This document shows positions 12,226 to 22,753 of a DNA stretch of 64,000 bases, in pieces. The DNA lies in NCBI RefSeq assembly GCF_016545825.1, contig NC_052620.1, positions 4,588,001 through 4,652,000 on the forward strand. The letters are read 5' to 3'. The notes under the pieces were generated by a model that worked only from the letters and a program-made list of their open reading frames with translations, did no database searches and was not told the origin of the DNA. The translations under genes and the position numbers were made by a program. This DNA comes from Eucalyptus grandis (Eukaryota; Streptophyta; Magnoliopsida; Myrtales; Myrtaceae). The stretch's first letter is position 1. Each line of letters starts with the position of its first letter.

Positions 12226-13304
12226 TTGTTTGTTGATACTGATGTAGCTGTTTGTTATAAATTGCCTGATAGACATAATCGTGGGAAGGCTCCTAATAGG
12301 TACTCACCAGATGTGGAAGAACGAAGGTCGAAGTATCCGATTACCAATTATGTTTCGACAAAGCAGTTGTTGGGACCTTTAAAGGCATTTGTCTCAAATG
12401 TCTCTGCAAGTAGAGTTCCTAGTGGAGTACAGGTGGCATTGAGGGATCCTAAGTGGGTTCAAGCAATGCAAGAAGAGATGGAGGCTTTATAGAAAAATAA
12501 GACTTGGAGACTTGTCGAGTTACCGAATAGAAAGAAGGCAGTAGGATGTAATTGGGTCTTCACCATCAAATATAAAGCAGATGGTTTTGTTGAGAGGTAC
12601 AAGGCACGTCTAGTAGCAAAGGGATATACCCAGACCTATGGCGTGGACTACCAGGAAACATCCTCTCCAGTTGCAAAACTGAAGACTGTGCGGGTATTGT
12701 TATCACTTGTAGCAAATTTGGACTGGCCCTTACTTCAATTTGATGTAAAGAATGCGTTCTTACATGGAGATTTGGAAGAAGAGATCTACATGGAAATCCC
12801 ACCAGGATATGCATAAGTTGATAAATCGGAAATGGTATGTAAACTCAAGCAGTCATTGTACAAATTAAAGCAATCACCATGAGCTTGGTTTGGTTGCTTT
12901 AGCTCTACAATGAAAAGGTATGGGTACACTCAAAGTAATTCAGACCATACGTTGTTCCTGAAATGGCAGCATGACAAAGTGACAGCATTGATTATATACG
13001 TAGATAACATGATCATCACAGGGGATGACCTTGAGGAGATCATAGAACTTCAAAGGAAACTGGCAAATGAGTTCAAGATGAAGAACTTGGGGGGCCTGAA
13101 ATATTTTTTGGGTATTGAAGTGGACAAATCAAATGAAGGTATATTCTTATCTCAACGAAAATATGTGTTGGACTTGTTCGCTGAGGTGGGGATGTTGGAT
13201 TGCAAACCTACTGATACCCTTATAGTACAAAATCATGAACTTGGAGTTTTCCCTAATCAGGTATCGACCTATCACACACTCGGCCTGACATTGCATATGC
13301 TATA
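12226..13304 (+). pseudogene. Copia reverse transcriptase, broken
   Basis: Segments in order: 'NYVSTKQLLGPLKAF' and 'DPKWVQAMQEEMEAL' (12340-12489), then an in-frame TAG at 12490. Next comes '[14 protein letters not shown]...[10 protein letters not shown]' and '[19 protein letters not shown]' (12545-12795), with stops at 12814 (TAA) and 12880 (TGA). Finally comes a 131-codon frame with the polymerase active site near 12995-13010. The expected YVDD reads YVDN, so the second catalytic Asp is lost. This copy cannot encode active reverse transcriptase. Confidence 0.88.
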
Positions 13305-13910
13305 GGAGTTGTAAGTCAATTTATGCACGCTCCTAGTCAAGATCATATGAATGATGTAGTTCGGACTTTATGCTACTTGAAGTCAGCACCAGGGAAATGA
13401 CTTTTCTTTGCAAAGAATAATCACCATGAGGTGGAAGGATTTACGAATGCTGATTGGGCTGGCAATACCTCAGATAGGAGATCGACGTCAGGCTACTTCA
13501 CATTTGTGGGAGGAAACTTGGTTACATGGAGAAGCAAGAAACAAAAAGTAGTAGCTTTGTCAAATGCTGAAGCCGAGTTTCGGGGGATGGCTAAAGGACT
13601 ATTTGAGCTTTTGTGGCTAAAGAAGTTGTTGACAGAACTTGGTTTTCCACCTAAGTCAGGAATGCAATTGTTTTGTGATAATAAGGCCGCGATTCAGATT
13701 TCCCACAACCCAGTTCAACATGACCGCACTAAACATGTTGAAGTTGATAGGCATTTTATCAAGCAAAGTATGGATAATAAGGTAGTGAGTTTTTCATTTA
13801 TCAAATCTGAAGACCAGTTGGCAAACATACTTACAAAGGCTGTATCGAGTCGAGCTTTCCACAACTCACTTGTCAAGCTGGGTATCAAAGATATTTTCTC
13901 ACCAGCTTGA
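13305..13910 (+). pseudogene. Copia RNase H domain
   Basis: The open frame 13431-13910 reads 'TNADWAGNTSDRRSTSGY' (first catalytic Asp in ADWAG). It continues with 'SNAEAEFRGMA' (catalytic Glu region), 'LFCDNKAAIQISHNPVQHDR' (Asp in CDN) and 'KHVEVDRHFI', the standard Copia RNase H series. It ends at a TGA that overlaps the polypurine tract. The stretch 13305-13430 is a frame-shifted link to the reverse transcriptase. Confidence 0.88.
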
Positions 13911-13917
13911 GGGGGAG
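13909..13917 (+). promoter_or_regulatory. Polypurine tract
   Basis: GAGGGGGAG lies directly before the 3' LTR, where plus-strand DNA synthesis is primed. Confidence 0.85.
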
Positions 13918-14132
13918 TGTTAACATGAACTGTCAATCATGGCCTCAATAGGAGAGCTTTTCTATTTAAGGTCTTCATATATAAATATGTATCTTCTGAT
14001 TTGTAGTGATTTATAGGAGATCTCCATATTTGGAGGGGATTCTAGGATGGCTACGTCGGTGTATATATGTGTGGTTATATTCTTGTAAAAAGAATTGAAC
14101 ACAGAAGAGAAAAATTGTTTTACTGTTCAACA
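13918..14132 (+). repeat. 3' LTR of the Copia element
   Basis: 215 bp, about 92% identical to the 5' LTR by hand alignment, one base longer. Begins TGTTAACATGAACTG and ends GTTCAACA. Confidence 0.9.
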
Positions 14133-14137
14133 TGTAT
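14133..14137. repeat. Right target-site duplication, TGTAT
   Basis: Identical to 9060-9064 and placed directly after the 3' LTR. Confidence 0.85.
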
Positions 14138-14279
14138 ATAAAAAGAAAGAATCTGATTTGAATTGGATGAATCCAAATGAGATGGCAAAGGATTTGAGTA
14201 CTTGATACCATGTGCGAGGGGCTTGCTTAAGACAATAAATAGCCTTCTTCAATTGGTATTCTGGTTTGGTACTCTTCTT
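14138..14279 (-). pseudogene. Old Copia reverse transcriptase (part 2)
   Basis: On the minus strand a frame free of stops reads 'YQLKKAIYCLKQAPRTWY' and then 'FAISFGFIQFKSD'. This is the RT block that normally precedes the YVDD motif. The YVDD-like part lies at about 9020, on the far side of the younger Copia. Removing the insert and one target copy would make the two parts contiguous, so they belong to one element. The upstream end at 14280 is cut by the next element. Confidence 0.8.
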
Positions 14280-15015
14280 TGTTGAAATGCATATGTGAGT
14301 TGTGCTAGAATAAGTCCTACATTGGACAATTGTGAGATGTTGAGTAGTTAATATTTTTTTCTCATACTTATTGTTTTAAGCTTTTGATTGAATGTAGGTT
14401 CAACTAAATGTGTTAGTGGGTTCGTACTTGGGTTCCCTCTTGGCTCTCCCTAAATGAAGGTCTCAGGCTTGTAATGCGCTCTCCCAACAAATAATATCAT
14501 AACCGATAGTTGATTAGTGGCCTACTCTCAATGTGTATCAATGTTTGGTAAATATCTTAAGGAAAGAATCTCATGACCAATGCATTTTTCGAGCAACCTT
14601 CATCATTCAATCTTGTAAAAAAGATTTGGAATTAAGGTGGGCATTGTTCTGTAGCAACGTGACCCCGATAACAATTAATAATTCAGTTTGGAGAAAGAGA
14701 CTATGATGAAGGTGGCATTATTGTTATTGTGGTTCTCGTAAGGCAATAAGGTGGAAAGTCAAAGTTGTGATATATTGGTGCAAAAGGATATCAAAATTAA
14801 GGGAGGAACAAAACTAATACCGAACTCACACATAAGGGGAAGATTGTTGAGATGCACATGAGTTGTGTTAGAAAATAGTCTCAAATCGAAGAATGGGTGT
14901 AGTGTAGAATAGTTAATAAATCATAGTTGGCTTATAACTTATCAGCTTAAGCCTTCAAGTAAAGATGGGTCACTAGATATGTTGACAAACTTGAACTTAA
15001 AACTCTCTCCTAACA
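14280..15015 (+). mobile_element. TRIM-like element with two terminal repeats
   Basis: Two direct repeats start TGTTGAAATGCATATGTGAG (14280) and TGTTGAGATGCACATGAG (14845). They end CCCAACA (14489) and CCTAACA (15015), giving 210 and 171 bp. After the first comes a degenerate tRNA-Met primer site (TAATATCATAACC). Before the second is a purine run (AAGGGGAAGA). The roughly 355-bp interior has no coding potential. No convincing target duplication was found. It cuts into the old Copia at 14279. Confidence 0.6.
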
Positions 15016-15788
15016 ATCTCTCGAGGTGAAAATTTGACTTTTGCTTCTCATCATGGCACACTTAGTCTTCATTCTTTGCTTTTGGGTCACAGTCAAACCT
15101 AAATTGCACTTAAAAGGATTGATCCACTCCTTGGACCTAGCTAAAAAACAATTTTCTCATAGGTGGATTAGGAGGTATCTAAATTATCCTGGATGGAATA
15201 TTAACATCTTATTCATAATTGGCTCTGTTTGTTTCTCAAAAAATAAATTATTTGGACAACAGTTTTCTAAAAACAATTGCTTGTATCTTTTACAAATACA
15301 AAAGAACGAAAAGTATTTTTATCATTCACGAAAATATTTAGATATAAATTGTTGTCGATAATAAAAATATTTTTCATTAATTAATCATTTCAAGTAATGC
15401 AAGTGATCATTTTTTAGAAAATGTTATTCAAATCATTTATTTTTAAGAAAAGATATGAAGTATGCCTCCATCATTGCTGCGTACAGTACCTTGTGGGACT
15501 GGATTTGGATAATACCTTCTCGAAAGGACGCTCTTTGAAGGCCCTTTATTGTTATTCATATTTGGGCGACACCAATCCCTCCCGGCCTTGTGACGTGGGT
15601 GCGCATGCCAACCTCCATTTTGGGCACAACCTCCAACTTTGGATTGATTTTGTATTATCTTTTCGAGTACAACACAATCACTAGACTCCAAGAATGGTGG
15701 CACTTGCAATACATTTTGTTCTTCATTATGGTTAGGATCTCATGACCGTCTAACAATCGTTTAACCAAGCCTTTGAGTGAAGTATGTG

Positions 15789-15792
<4 letters not shown>
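15016..15792. other. Intergenic with a MITE-like stretch
   Basis: About 15215-15445 has the 'CTGTTTGTTT...AAAA' start and mirror-like end shared with 17899-18132 and 51180-51413, suggesting a decayed MITE copy. The rest shows no gene. Short open frames on both strands near 15450-15700 have no recognisable motif. Confidence 0.35.

Positions 15793-15829
<37 letters not shown>
15793..15829. repeat. (CT)n microsatellite
   Basis: An uninterrupted CT run of about 18 units. Such runs are polymorphic in plants. Confidence 0.95.
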
Positions 15830-15830
<1 letters not shown>

Positions 15831-15885
15831 AAAGCTTGCTCCATCCAAAGAGAGTTCCGTCACCACAACATTACTGAAGTACACA

Positions 15886-15894
15886 TGCTACTAC
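15886..15894. repeat. Left 9-bp target duplication of foldback element 1
   Basis: TGCTACTAC recurs at 16939-16947 directly after the element. Nine bases is the usual MULE duplication length. Confidence 0.6.
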
Positions 15895-15898
15895 CACA

Positions 15899-16938
15899 GG
15901 GAAAAGTACCCAAAAAGTTCTAAACCTATTGCATTGGTACTAATTCAGTCCTAAACTTTTCAATTGGACCAATTCAATCTTAAGCCTTTTTACATTTGTA
16001 CAAATTCAGTCCATCCGGCCAATTTTGGCTGGCCAGTGCTGACGTAGACGTCAATCGATGACTGGACGCTGACATGGCAATTTTTTAATATTTTTTTTGG
16101 ATTTTTATTAATTTATTCTCTTTTTTTCTTTTCTTTTCTTTTCTTTCTCCCTTCTTCCTCCTTGGACTGTTCCAACGGTGGCCGGCGAGCCTCCGGTGAG
16201 GCTCGACGGCCACTGGGTGAGGGCCGCAAAGCCTCACCTGCCGTCGGCAAGGGTCGTGGCCCTCGCCCGACCTCTCTCAAGGTTGCCAGCGAGGTGGCTT
16301 TGCCCAAATCTAGGCGAGGCCATGGTGGCCATCGCCAGGGCGGAAGCGAGGGCTTCCAGGCCGGAGGCTTGCTAGCAGCCGACGAGGGTTGTGACCTCGC
16401 CCGACTTCGCCCAAGGCCGTGGGCAAGGCAGCTTTGCTCCAATCTGGGCAAGGCCATCCTCTCCCTGGCCTTGCCGCAAATGAAGGCAGCCTCACCCATG
16501 GCCGGTGAGGCCAACGCGAACCTCGGCAAAGCCAGGGCGAGGTTGGCCTCGCCTAGATCTAGGCAAAGACCTCTCCAGCTACCCTAGGAGAGGCCAGGCG
16601 AGGGCTTCACAACCACTATTGGAACAATCCAAGGAGGAAGAAGAGAGAAAAGAAAAGGAAAAGGAAAAAATTAATAAAAAAATATTTAAAAATTTTCACG
16701 TCAACGTCTAGCCACCAATCAACGTCCACATCAACGCCAGCCGGCCAAAATTGGTCGGATTGACTGAATTTGTATCAATGTAAAAAGGTTTAGGACTGAA
16801 TCGGTATCAATGTAAAAAGGTTTAGAACTGAATTGGTAACTAATGTAAAAATGTTTAGGACTAAATTAGTCCAATTAAAAAGTTTATGACTGAATTGGTA
16901 CCAATGCAATAGGTTTATGAATTTTTTGATATTTTTCC
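15899..16938. mobile_element. Foldback/MULE-like element 1 with GC-rich core
   Basis: About 1.04 kb. The left arm starts GGGAAAAGTACCCAAAAAG and the right arm ends as its imperfect inverse (GATATTTTTCC). Each arm is about 200 bp and is built from three to four roughly 35-bp subrepeats ('...TAAACC...CAATT...AATTCAGTC...'). Inside lie a 'GGCCAATTTTGGC' block and its inverse, then a GC-rich core (16170-16620) full of GGCGAGG/GCCTCGCC words. Open frames of about 140 codons exist on both strands of the core, and I regard them as composition artefacts. No transposase is present, so it is non-autonomous. Confidence 0.75.
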
Positions 16939-16947
16939 TGCTACTAC
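16939..16947. repeat. Right 9-bp target duplication of foldback element 1
   Basis: TGCTACTAC, identical to 15886-15894. Confidence 0.6.
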
Positions 16948-16949
16948 AA

Positions 16950-17010
16950 GAGAACTTTGAACTCGTGATCTCGCATTTTGGTAGCACTGGACCAACACCG
17001 ATTGATGGTA
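16950..17010 (-). repeat. Possible tRNA-derived SINE head
   Basis: On the minus strand the sequence GTTGGTCCAGTGCT resembles a Pol III A box and GAGTTCAAAGTTC resembles a B box, about 30 bases apart, as in tRNA-derived plant SINEs. No tRNA fold or 3' tail was established, so this is tentative. Confidence 0.25.
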
Positions 17011-17898
17011 TCTATTGGTTGTTTGTTTGTAAAACAAACAAATTGGTGCTTTTTCCTGTCTCACATAAGGAGGTTGGGAAGAAGTGAGCTACTTCATAAG
17101 CGTGAGTTTCTTATGGTTTATTCAAAAGAAGATAATGAGTTGTGGGATAGACCTCACGATACTTACAAATAATTGTGCATTATTAAGTGCACTTAGCACT
17201 AACCCTCATTTATTTTTATTTATTTATTTTTTCGTATGGTTATCTTAATAATCTTTTTCAGTCAAAAGGTCGTGTTTGCTCAATCAGTATTTTTAGAAGT
17301 TATGAAATTCAAAATTATAAAAAATTATAAAAATATATATATATATCTATATATATAAAAATTATGAAAATTTTATGTTTTTTCAAGGTAACCTTTGAAA
17401 GCATACCTTTTCACTTTGCAACATTTCCCGAAAGTTTGCATTTGTTCATTAAGACTAAGATATGTATGCTAGCTTTGCAATGAAGGAGTCTTTTCGAGTT
17501 TTCTTTCCAAAAATACAGCTATCATTTTAATTGTTTGCCTTGAAAGATCTAGAGAAATATTAGATAGCAATTTTAGTATTCTCAATTGAGATTTTATTGT
17601 TTCCAAGAGAAAATTTGGCAATAACTATTAGCAACGTTGTAGAACAAATAATTCCTTTAAAAAAAACGATATCACACCTCAAAGTCTAATTTCATTGTTT
17701 TTCTCAATCATTGGTCATATTTTTCCCAATAGTATCTTGGTCTCTTTCTTTGCTAACGAAGAAACGATTTTTGGGTCAAAACAATAATAGGAAGATATTT
17801 CACCAAGTGTCTTAGCTTTTTTGTCAAGAGGTCCATGATTCAAGTTCAATTGGAGGCTTTGATTATTGCACCTTATTACTCTGTTTTGGACCAAGACT
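17011..17898. other. Intergenic, nothing recognised
   Basis: AT-rich, with an (AT)n run near 17332-17358. No gene, RNA or bounded repeat could be supported. Confidence 0.4.
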
Positions 17899-18132
17899 CC
17901 ATTTGTTTTGTAAAAAATAATTTTTTTAGAAAATATTGTCCTATAAATAATCACTTGTATCACTTGAAATAATTAGTTAATGAAAAATAATTTTATTTTT
18001 GCTAATAATTTATGTCTAAACATTTTTGTACACTATGAAAATATTTTTCGTCCATTCATTTTTTGCATCAATATAATCGATTAGATTAAAAAAATTATTT
18101 TTCAAGTTATTTATTTTCTACAAAATAAACGC
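17899..18132. mobile_element. MITE of about 234 bp
   Basis: The left end (CCATTTGTTTTGTAAAAAAT) and the inverse of the right end (GCGTTTATTTTGTAGAAAAT) match in 15 of 20 positions, forming terminal inverted repeats around an AT-rich interior. Related sequence lies at about 15215-15445, 45000-45140 and 51180-51413. No coding capacity. A target duplication was not resolved. Confidence 0.5.
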
Positions 18133-18408
18133 TCTCTCGTGAAAAGGACACCATAATGGGAAAAAAAAAAAGGAATTGGAAAGAGAAGAGAACTGTCTTG
18201 GAAATCTTGGGATATTTGAATTTTGAGATGCTTGACATGGGTAGCTGGGCCTTTGCTTTGGGCCATCGAGATATAGAAAATTATAGATTGCCTTCCGTGT
18301 ATCTTCAAGAATAACTAAAGCATTCAACCGACATCCATAGAATCCAACGCTATATTTCAGATTAATACATGCGATCTCGTTTTATTATTACTTGAAAACG
18401 AAACAAAA

Positions 18409-19208
18409 GGAAAAATTGTCCAAAAAATCATAAATCTATTGTACGGCAGCTAATTCATTCTTAAGTCTTTTGATTATGCCAATTTAATTTTAAACTTGTT
18501 ATGACAATTTAATATTTCAAATCAATTTTGACCAAAAATCATTTATGTGTACGCCAGCTGTTTTACATAGCATGACTAACATTGAAGTAAACATTTTTTA
18601 CATTTTTCTGAAATTTATAATCTTTTTTTCTTTTTTCTTTTCTTTCTTTTTCTTTTCCTTCTCCTCCAATCGCCGAGCTTGGCTCGAAGACTAGCCACAA
18701 GCAAGTGCCGGTGAGACTCAGCCTTCAACAAATCTAGCATGCATGAACCTAGCTAGCAATTAGCCATGGCTAGACATCACTAGTGGCTAGATGAGGCCAA
18801 CCTTGCCGAATCTAGTGAGGTCGAGCTTCACCAGTCACCAACGAGGCTCCACACCCTGACCCTCACTTGTGGTGATGGCCAGCAGCCAATAGAGGAAGAA
18901 GGAAAAAAAGAAAAATAAAAGAAGTAAAATTTGAAAAAAAAAAAACTAATAAAAATTTCAAAAAATTTTAAAGTTGTCCATATCAGCACCTACCAAACCA
19001 TTTAGAATAGTCCATTTAGAATAGTTGGTACTAACTAAATTGGGATTAAATCATTACAAGACATAGGATTAAATTGATAAATCATCGAAATATTTAGGAC
19101 TAAATTGATATATTTCAAAGGTTTCAAATTAAATTAGCACAACTGAAAAGTTTATGATTAAATTGACTACCATTCAATAAGTCTAAAACTTTTTAAACAA
19201 TTTATCCC
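18409..19208. mobile_element. Foldback/MULE-like element 2 with GC-rich core
   Basis: Same architecture as the element at 15.9 kb. The arms start GGAAAAATTGTCCAAAAAAT and end ACAATTTATCCC, and carry the 'TAAACTT...AATTTAAT' subrepeats in inverted orientation. The moderately GC-rich core (18660-18900) has the words GAATCTAGTGAGG and GAGCTTGGCTCG. Flanks AAAACGAAA and AAAAACAAA could be a decayed 9-bp target duplication. No transposase. Confidence 0.65.
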
Positions 19209-19699
19209 AAAAACAAAATCACACCAATTAGCATTGCTCCATTTCCAATTTATATTTTATTTTGAATACACCAATTAGCATTCTCATATTTTTCATAAAT
19301 CGTAATGCCTACATCATAAATAAAACAAAGAGAGTAATCCTTTTATGAAATTACGGCAAGTGCAATAGGAGCTTTGATCATCAATCCTAAGCATCTTATT
19401 TAGTCCATGAAATCCTAAACCATTTCAAAGGTGCATAATCGAGTCATGATTTAATCGATCTTGACAATTGGTCACGGGACAAGCATACCGTTTCGATTTT
19501 CCATATCCATGATCTCGCGTCTGTCTATTGTTGAACGGAGAACTTGACTTTGGGTCCATGGAACAATCCTTTGCTCCAAAACCAAACACTTTACGGGATG
19601 ATGCAGATGTGTTGGGTCCCCTTTTCAAATATGTAAAAGAATTCGTGATTCCTGGCCCAGTTGACAGCTAGTGTTCATATTTTTCCCCTTTTCTTAACT

Positions 19700-22042
19700 T
19701 TAAGTGATGATTACAAGTAAGCACTCACTTTTTTTCTCCTTTTTTCCCCTTTTTATTAAAGTATGCAGAAGTCTATTGGCCAACGAAATGAAGAAAGAGC
19801 ACGCTCAGCCGGCTGCGCAAAATTTTCACACTGGGTTAGGGTCCTTCAAGTTTGAGGAGATGTCTAATAATTGCATGCTTTCCAAGAATATGTGAATGAG
19901 TGGATGGGAAAGTCAACTAAACCACCCAAAAAAGAAGGAAATGAGAGAGAGAGAAAAAAAAAAAGTTGTCGCTGAAGATGCTTAACGCCCAAGAGATAAG
20001 TGAGGTTATTTCATAACTCGAGATTTTTCTATCTAGTCAAATATCAGCTTGACTAACGGCCTTCTTTTAAAATAAGCTTAAGTACGTTGACAAGAGGGTT
20101 GTCAACGATGTGCCCAGAATCCTTTGGATAGGTAGAATAAGTATAAGGGTGGCATATAATCAATGTACTCATTCTAATGATATAAAATATAATCGGCGAG
20201 GTATGTTTGATATCTTATCAATAAATATATGAGAATGAGCATCATGTGCTTCGTTAACAGGTTGATTAATCACAGGATGGCGGGCATGACCTGTGAGATT
20301 GCTTTGAGCTGGAGATACTTTCGACTTGAACATATACAATCTACTGCATCCAACTCTGCAATTGTTGCCTCAAGCTTAATAGGAGAGCAAGTTTAAAGAG
20401 AAATGACCAAATTTTGAATATGTATGGTGGTGGCCATATTTAATGTATCAAGGTCTAGATCCATTGATGCACGAACCTAAACTTAGGAAATAACCAGCCA
20501 AATGAATAATTTAAATGGTATTAACTTTATTTTCGACGGGGTTTTAAAAATCATTGAATTTCTTAGAAGCGTACGCAATTCGCCCATTTAAACACCTAAG
20601 AGGAAAAAACATTGTTCTAAGCCAAATCAGTGTCTCCTGTTTCTACTGGTCTTTTGAAGCAGAATGCATTAGGCCTAGCAGAGAAACCCTAGCTCAAGAG
20701 CGTCGTCGAAAACTTCCCAAGGCTCCTCAACTTTCATTCCCTTCCTTTACCTGAGTCTCTCCCTTATTAGAGGGTCACTTTCACAGATCAAAATGCCGTC
20801 GAATCGGGATCTTAATCTTCCTCTTGACTAATCGACAAGTGCATAAAAAGCTGACCCAGTTAGGCAACAACACGTGCTTCACATTAGATTTTAACAAAAT
20901 CTCCAAGCCAATGGATCAATCTCTGTCCTTTTCTGTGGTCCCCTTGTTAGCAACAAGATGGATTTTTCCTTAGTGAATTCCAGCCCACAACCAGGCATGC
21001 ATCCAGGTAGTGCTACTTCTGTAGCAGATACCAAATTAACAATTTCTTTTTCTTAAATTAGCAAAAACAGAATGTCTTTAAAGCTTAGCCTATCTTTGAT
21101 TTCCTTAACTTCAAAAAAAAGTTCATTATTTTTATCAAACGCGTATCCCCCACTTGGTGTACTGACTGTACTCAGCAACTATTTCTCATATTCAATAATA
21201 TCCATTTCCGCCACTTTAATTCTTGTTTGAATTAACTATCTTGTGTTTGTATAGAGGCGCGGCAAGCAAGTACAAATCTACTTAAATCAACCCTTTAATA
21301 ACTCCAACTTGACTTTGATTATTACTATCCAAGATTTCTCTTTTTCTCTCATAGTAATCCAAGAGATTTTGTGACTGTGAAGTTTGAACGAGAGCCGCGT
21401 GAAGATCCAATAGGGGCTATCTTTAACGAATCTCAGATTGCAAATCAACCAAGTTGTGTTGGGATTGGATTAATGTATCGTGGCTGGTCAAGCTCTTCCT
21501 AACAAAACAAAGAGACAGCGGGGGACCATTCGATTATCGGATCTGATCACGATCGATTTGGTTGGTTCGAATGCCAGATCCTACATTGTATGAACAACTC
21601 GAATGAATTGGAGCTCGGATAAAGATTAGATGTAAGTTAATGGGACCACTACGAGCATGATGGAGGAAGCGATGTAGGCAGCCTATAAGCTTATAGGTAC
21701 AGACTTGGAACTTCATGTAAAGTGAAACAGCTCGTGGCTTCCAGTTGAGCGCCCGATGAAGACATTGAGTAGAGCGACTTCTTAATTAGAATTAGTCATC
21801 TTCAGACCAATTTTAAGAGTCATTTGCTTTCGTGAGTTTCTGTTTCAGCGTGGTCCGAAAAAAAGAAAGAGAAAAAATCGAACTACGACGTTGTACCGAC
21901 CTAGGTTGCTTGATTATTGGGTCCAAATGGTTTAACAATCAAAGTAATAGAACTTATGCAGAGAAACAAGGATTCTACATTACATGTAAACTATACTTGC
22001 GGATCACTTTGACCTCAGCTCAATTGTTTGTATTTGGTTCAA
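19700..22042. other. Duplicated intergenic DNA of unit A, no gene
   Basis: Matches unit B but shows no conserved open frame between the two copies; frames seen in one are broken in the other. The stretch 20030-20520 has no counterpart in unit B. I find no gene here. Confidence 0.5.
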
Positions 22043-22753
22043 GGGGAAAAGTACCCAAAAAGTTTTATACGTATTATATTTGTACCAAATCAATCTAAAT
22101 TTTTCAATTAGACTAATTTAGTCATAAACATTGATTACATTAATACCAATTCAGTCCATCTGACCAATTTAGACCAAAAATTACTCATGTTGATGCTAGT
22201 CATCTTACATGACACGGCTAGCACTAATATTGATATTTTTATATTTTTTTAGTATCTTTTTCCCTTTTCTTTTTATCAATTGCCAGCCACTGCCATAGGC
22301 CATAGCTGACAAAGGTCGGCCTCACCGAGCCATGCCTCGGCAAGAGCAAGCATTGACAAGGTCCCTCTCACCAAATCTAGGTGAGCCCCCTCTCACCAAG
22401 CGATGTCACCTTGGCCTAGCCAAGGGTCAGCCTCGCCGGATCTAGTGAGAGGGATCTCACAAGCGGTCACTCTCACTGACCATGGCCTACGGGCATGGCC
22501 GTTGACCAACCACTAGCAAAAAGAAAAGGGAAAAAAAGAAAAAATATATTTAAAAAAAAAATTAAAAAATCACGTTAAAACCGAGTGTGCCATATAGGAC
22601 GGCCGCATCGGCAGTTTATAGCGTAAATTGATCGGATGGAATGAATTGATAATAATGTAAAAAGATTTAGGACTAAATTGACTCAATGAAAATGTTTATG
22701 ATTAAATTAGCATCGATATAATAGGTGTATGACTTTTTATGATTTTTTTTCCC
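22043..22753. mobile_element. Foldback/MULE-like element 3 with GC-rich core
   Basis: About 711 bp. The left arm GGGGAAAAGTACCCAAAAAG is nearly identical to the left end of the element at 15.9 kb. The right end TTTTTTTTCCC is the decayed inverse. Flanks TTGGTTCAA and TTAGTTCAT match in 7 of 9 bases and are a likely target duplication. The core (22280-22500) is GC-rich with CAAATCTAGGTGAG and GGATCTAGTGAGAGG. It is missing at the matching place in unit B, so it arrived after the duplication (or was lost from B). Confidence 0.7.

Larger units (their letters stand above)
9065..14132 (+). mobile_element. Complete-structure Copia LTR retrotransposon (decayed coding)
   Basis: A 5,068-bp element with short direct LTRs (9065-9278 and 13918-14132) that begin TGTTAACATGA and end CAACA, a tRNA-Met primer site, a polypurine tract, and domains in the order gag, protease, integrase, reverse transcriptase, RNase H. 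That order defines the Copia superfamily. A perfect 5-bp target duplication flanks it. My hand alignment of the LTRs gives about 17 substitutions and one single-base indel over 214 bp (roughly 8%), so insertion is not recent. Several stops and frameshifts, plus altered protease and RT motifs, show it cannot move on its own. It sits inside an older Copia on the opposite strand. Confidence 0.92.

Noticed and set aside
16113..16587. Open frames of about 140 codons on both strands of a GC-rich stretch
   Set aside because: They lie in the core of a foldback element, occur in several frames and both strands at once, and consist of low-complexity Gly/Ala/Arg/Pro residues; this is a composition effect.
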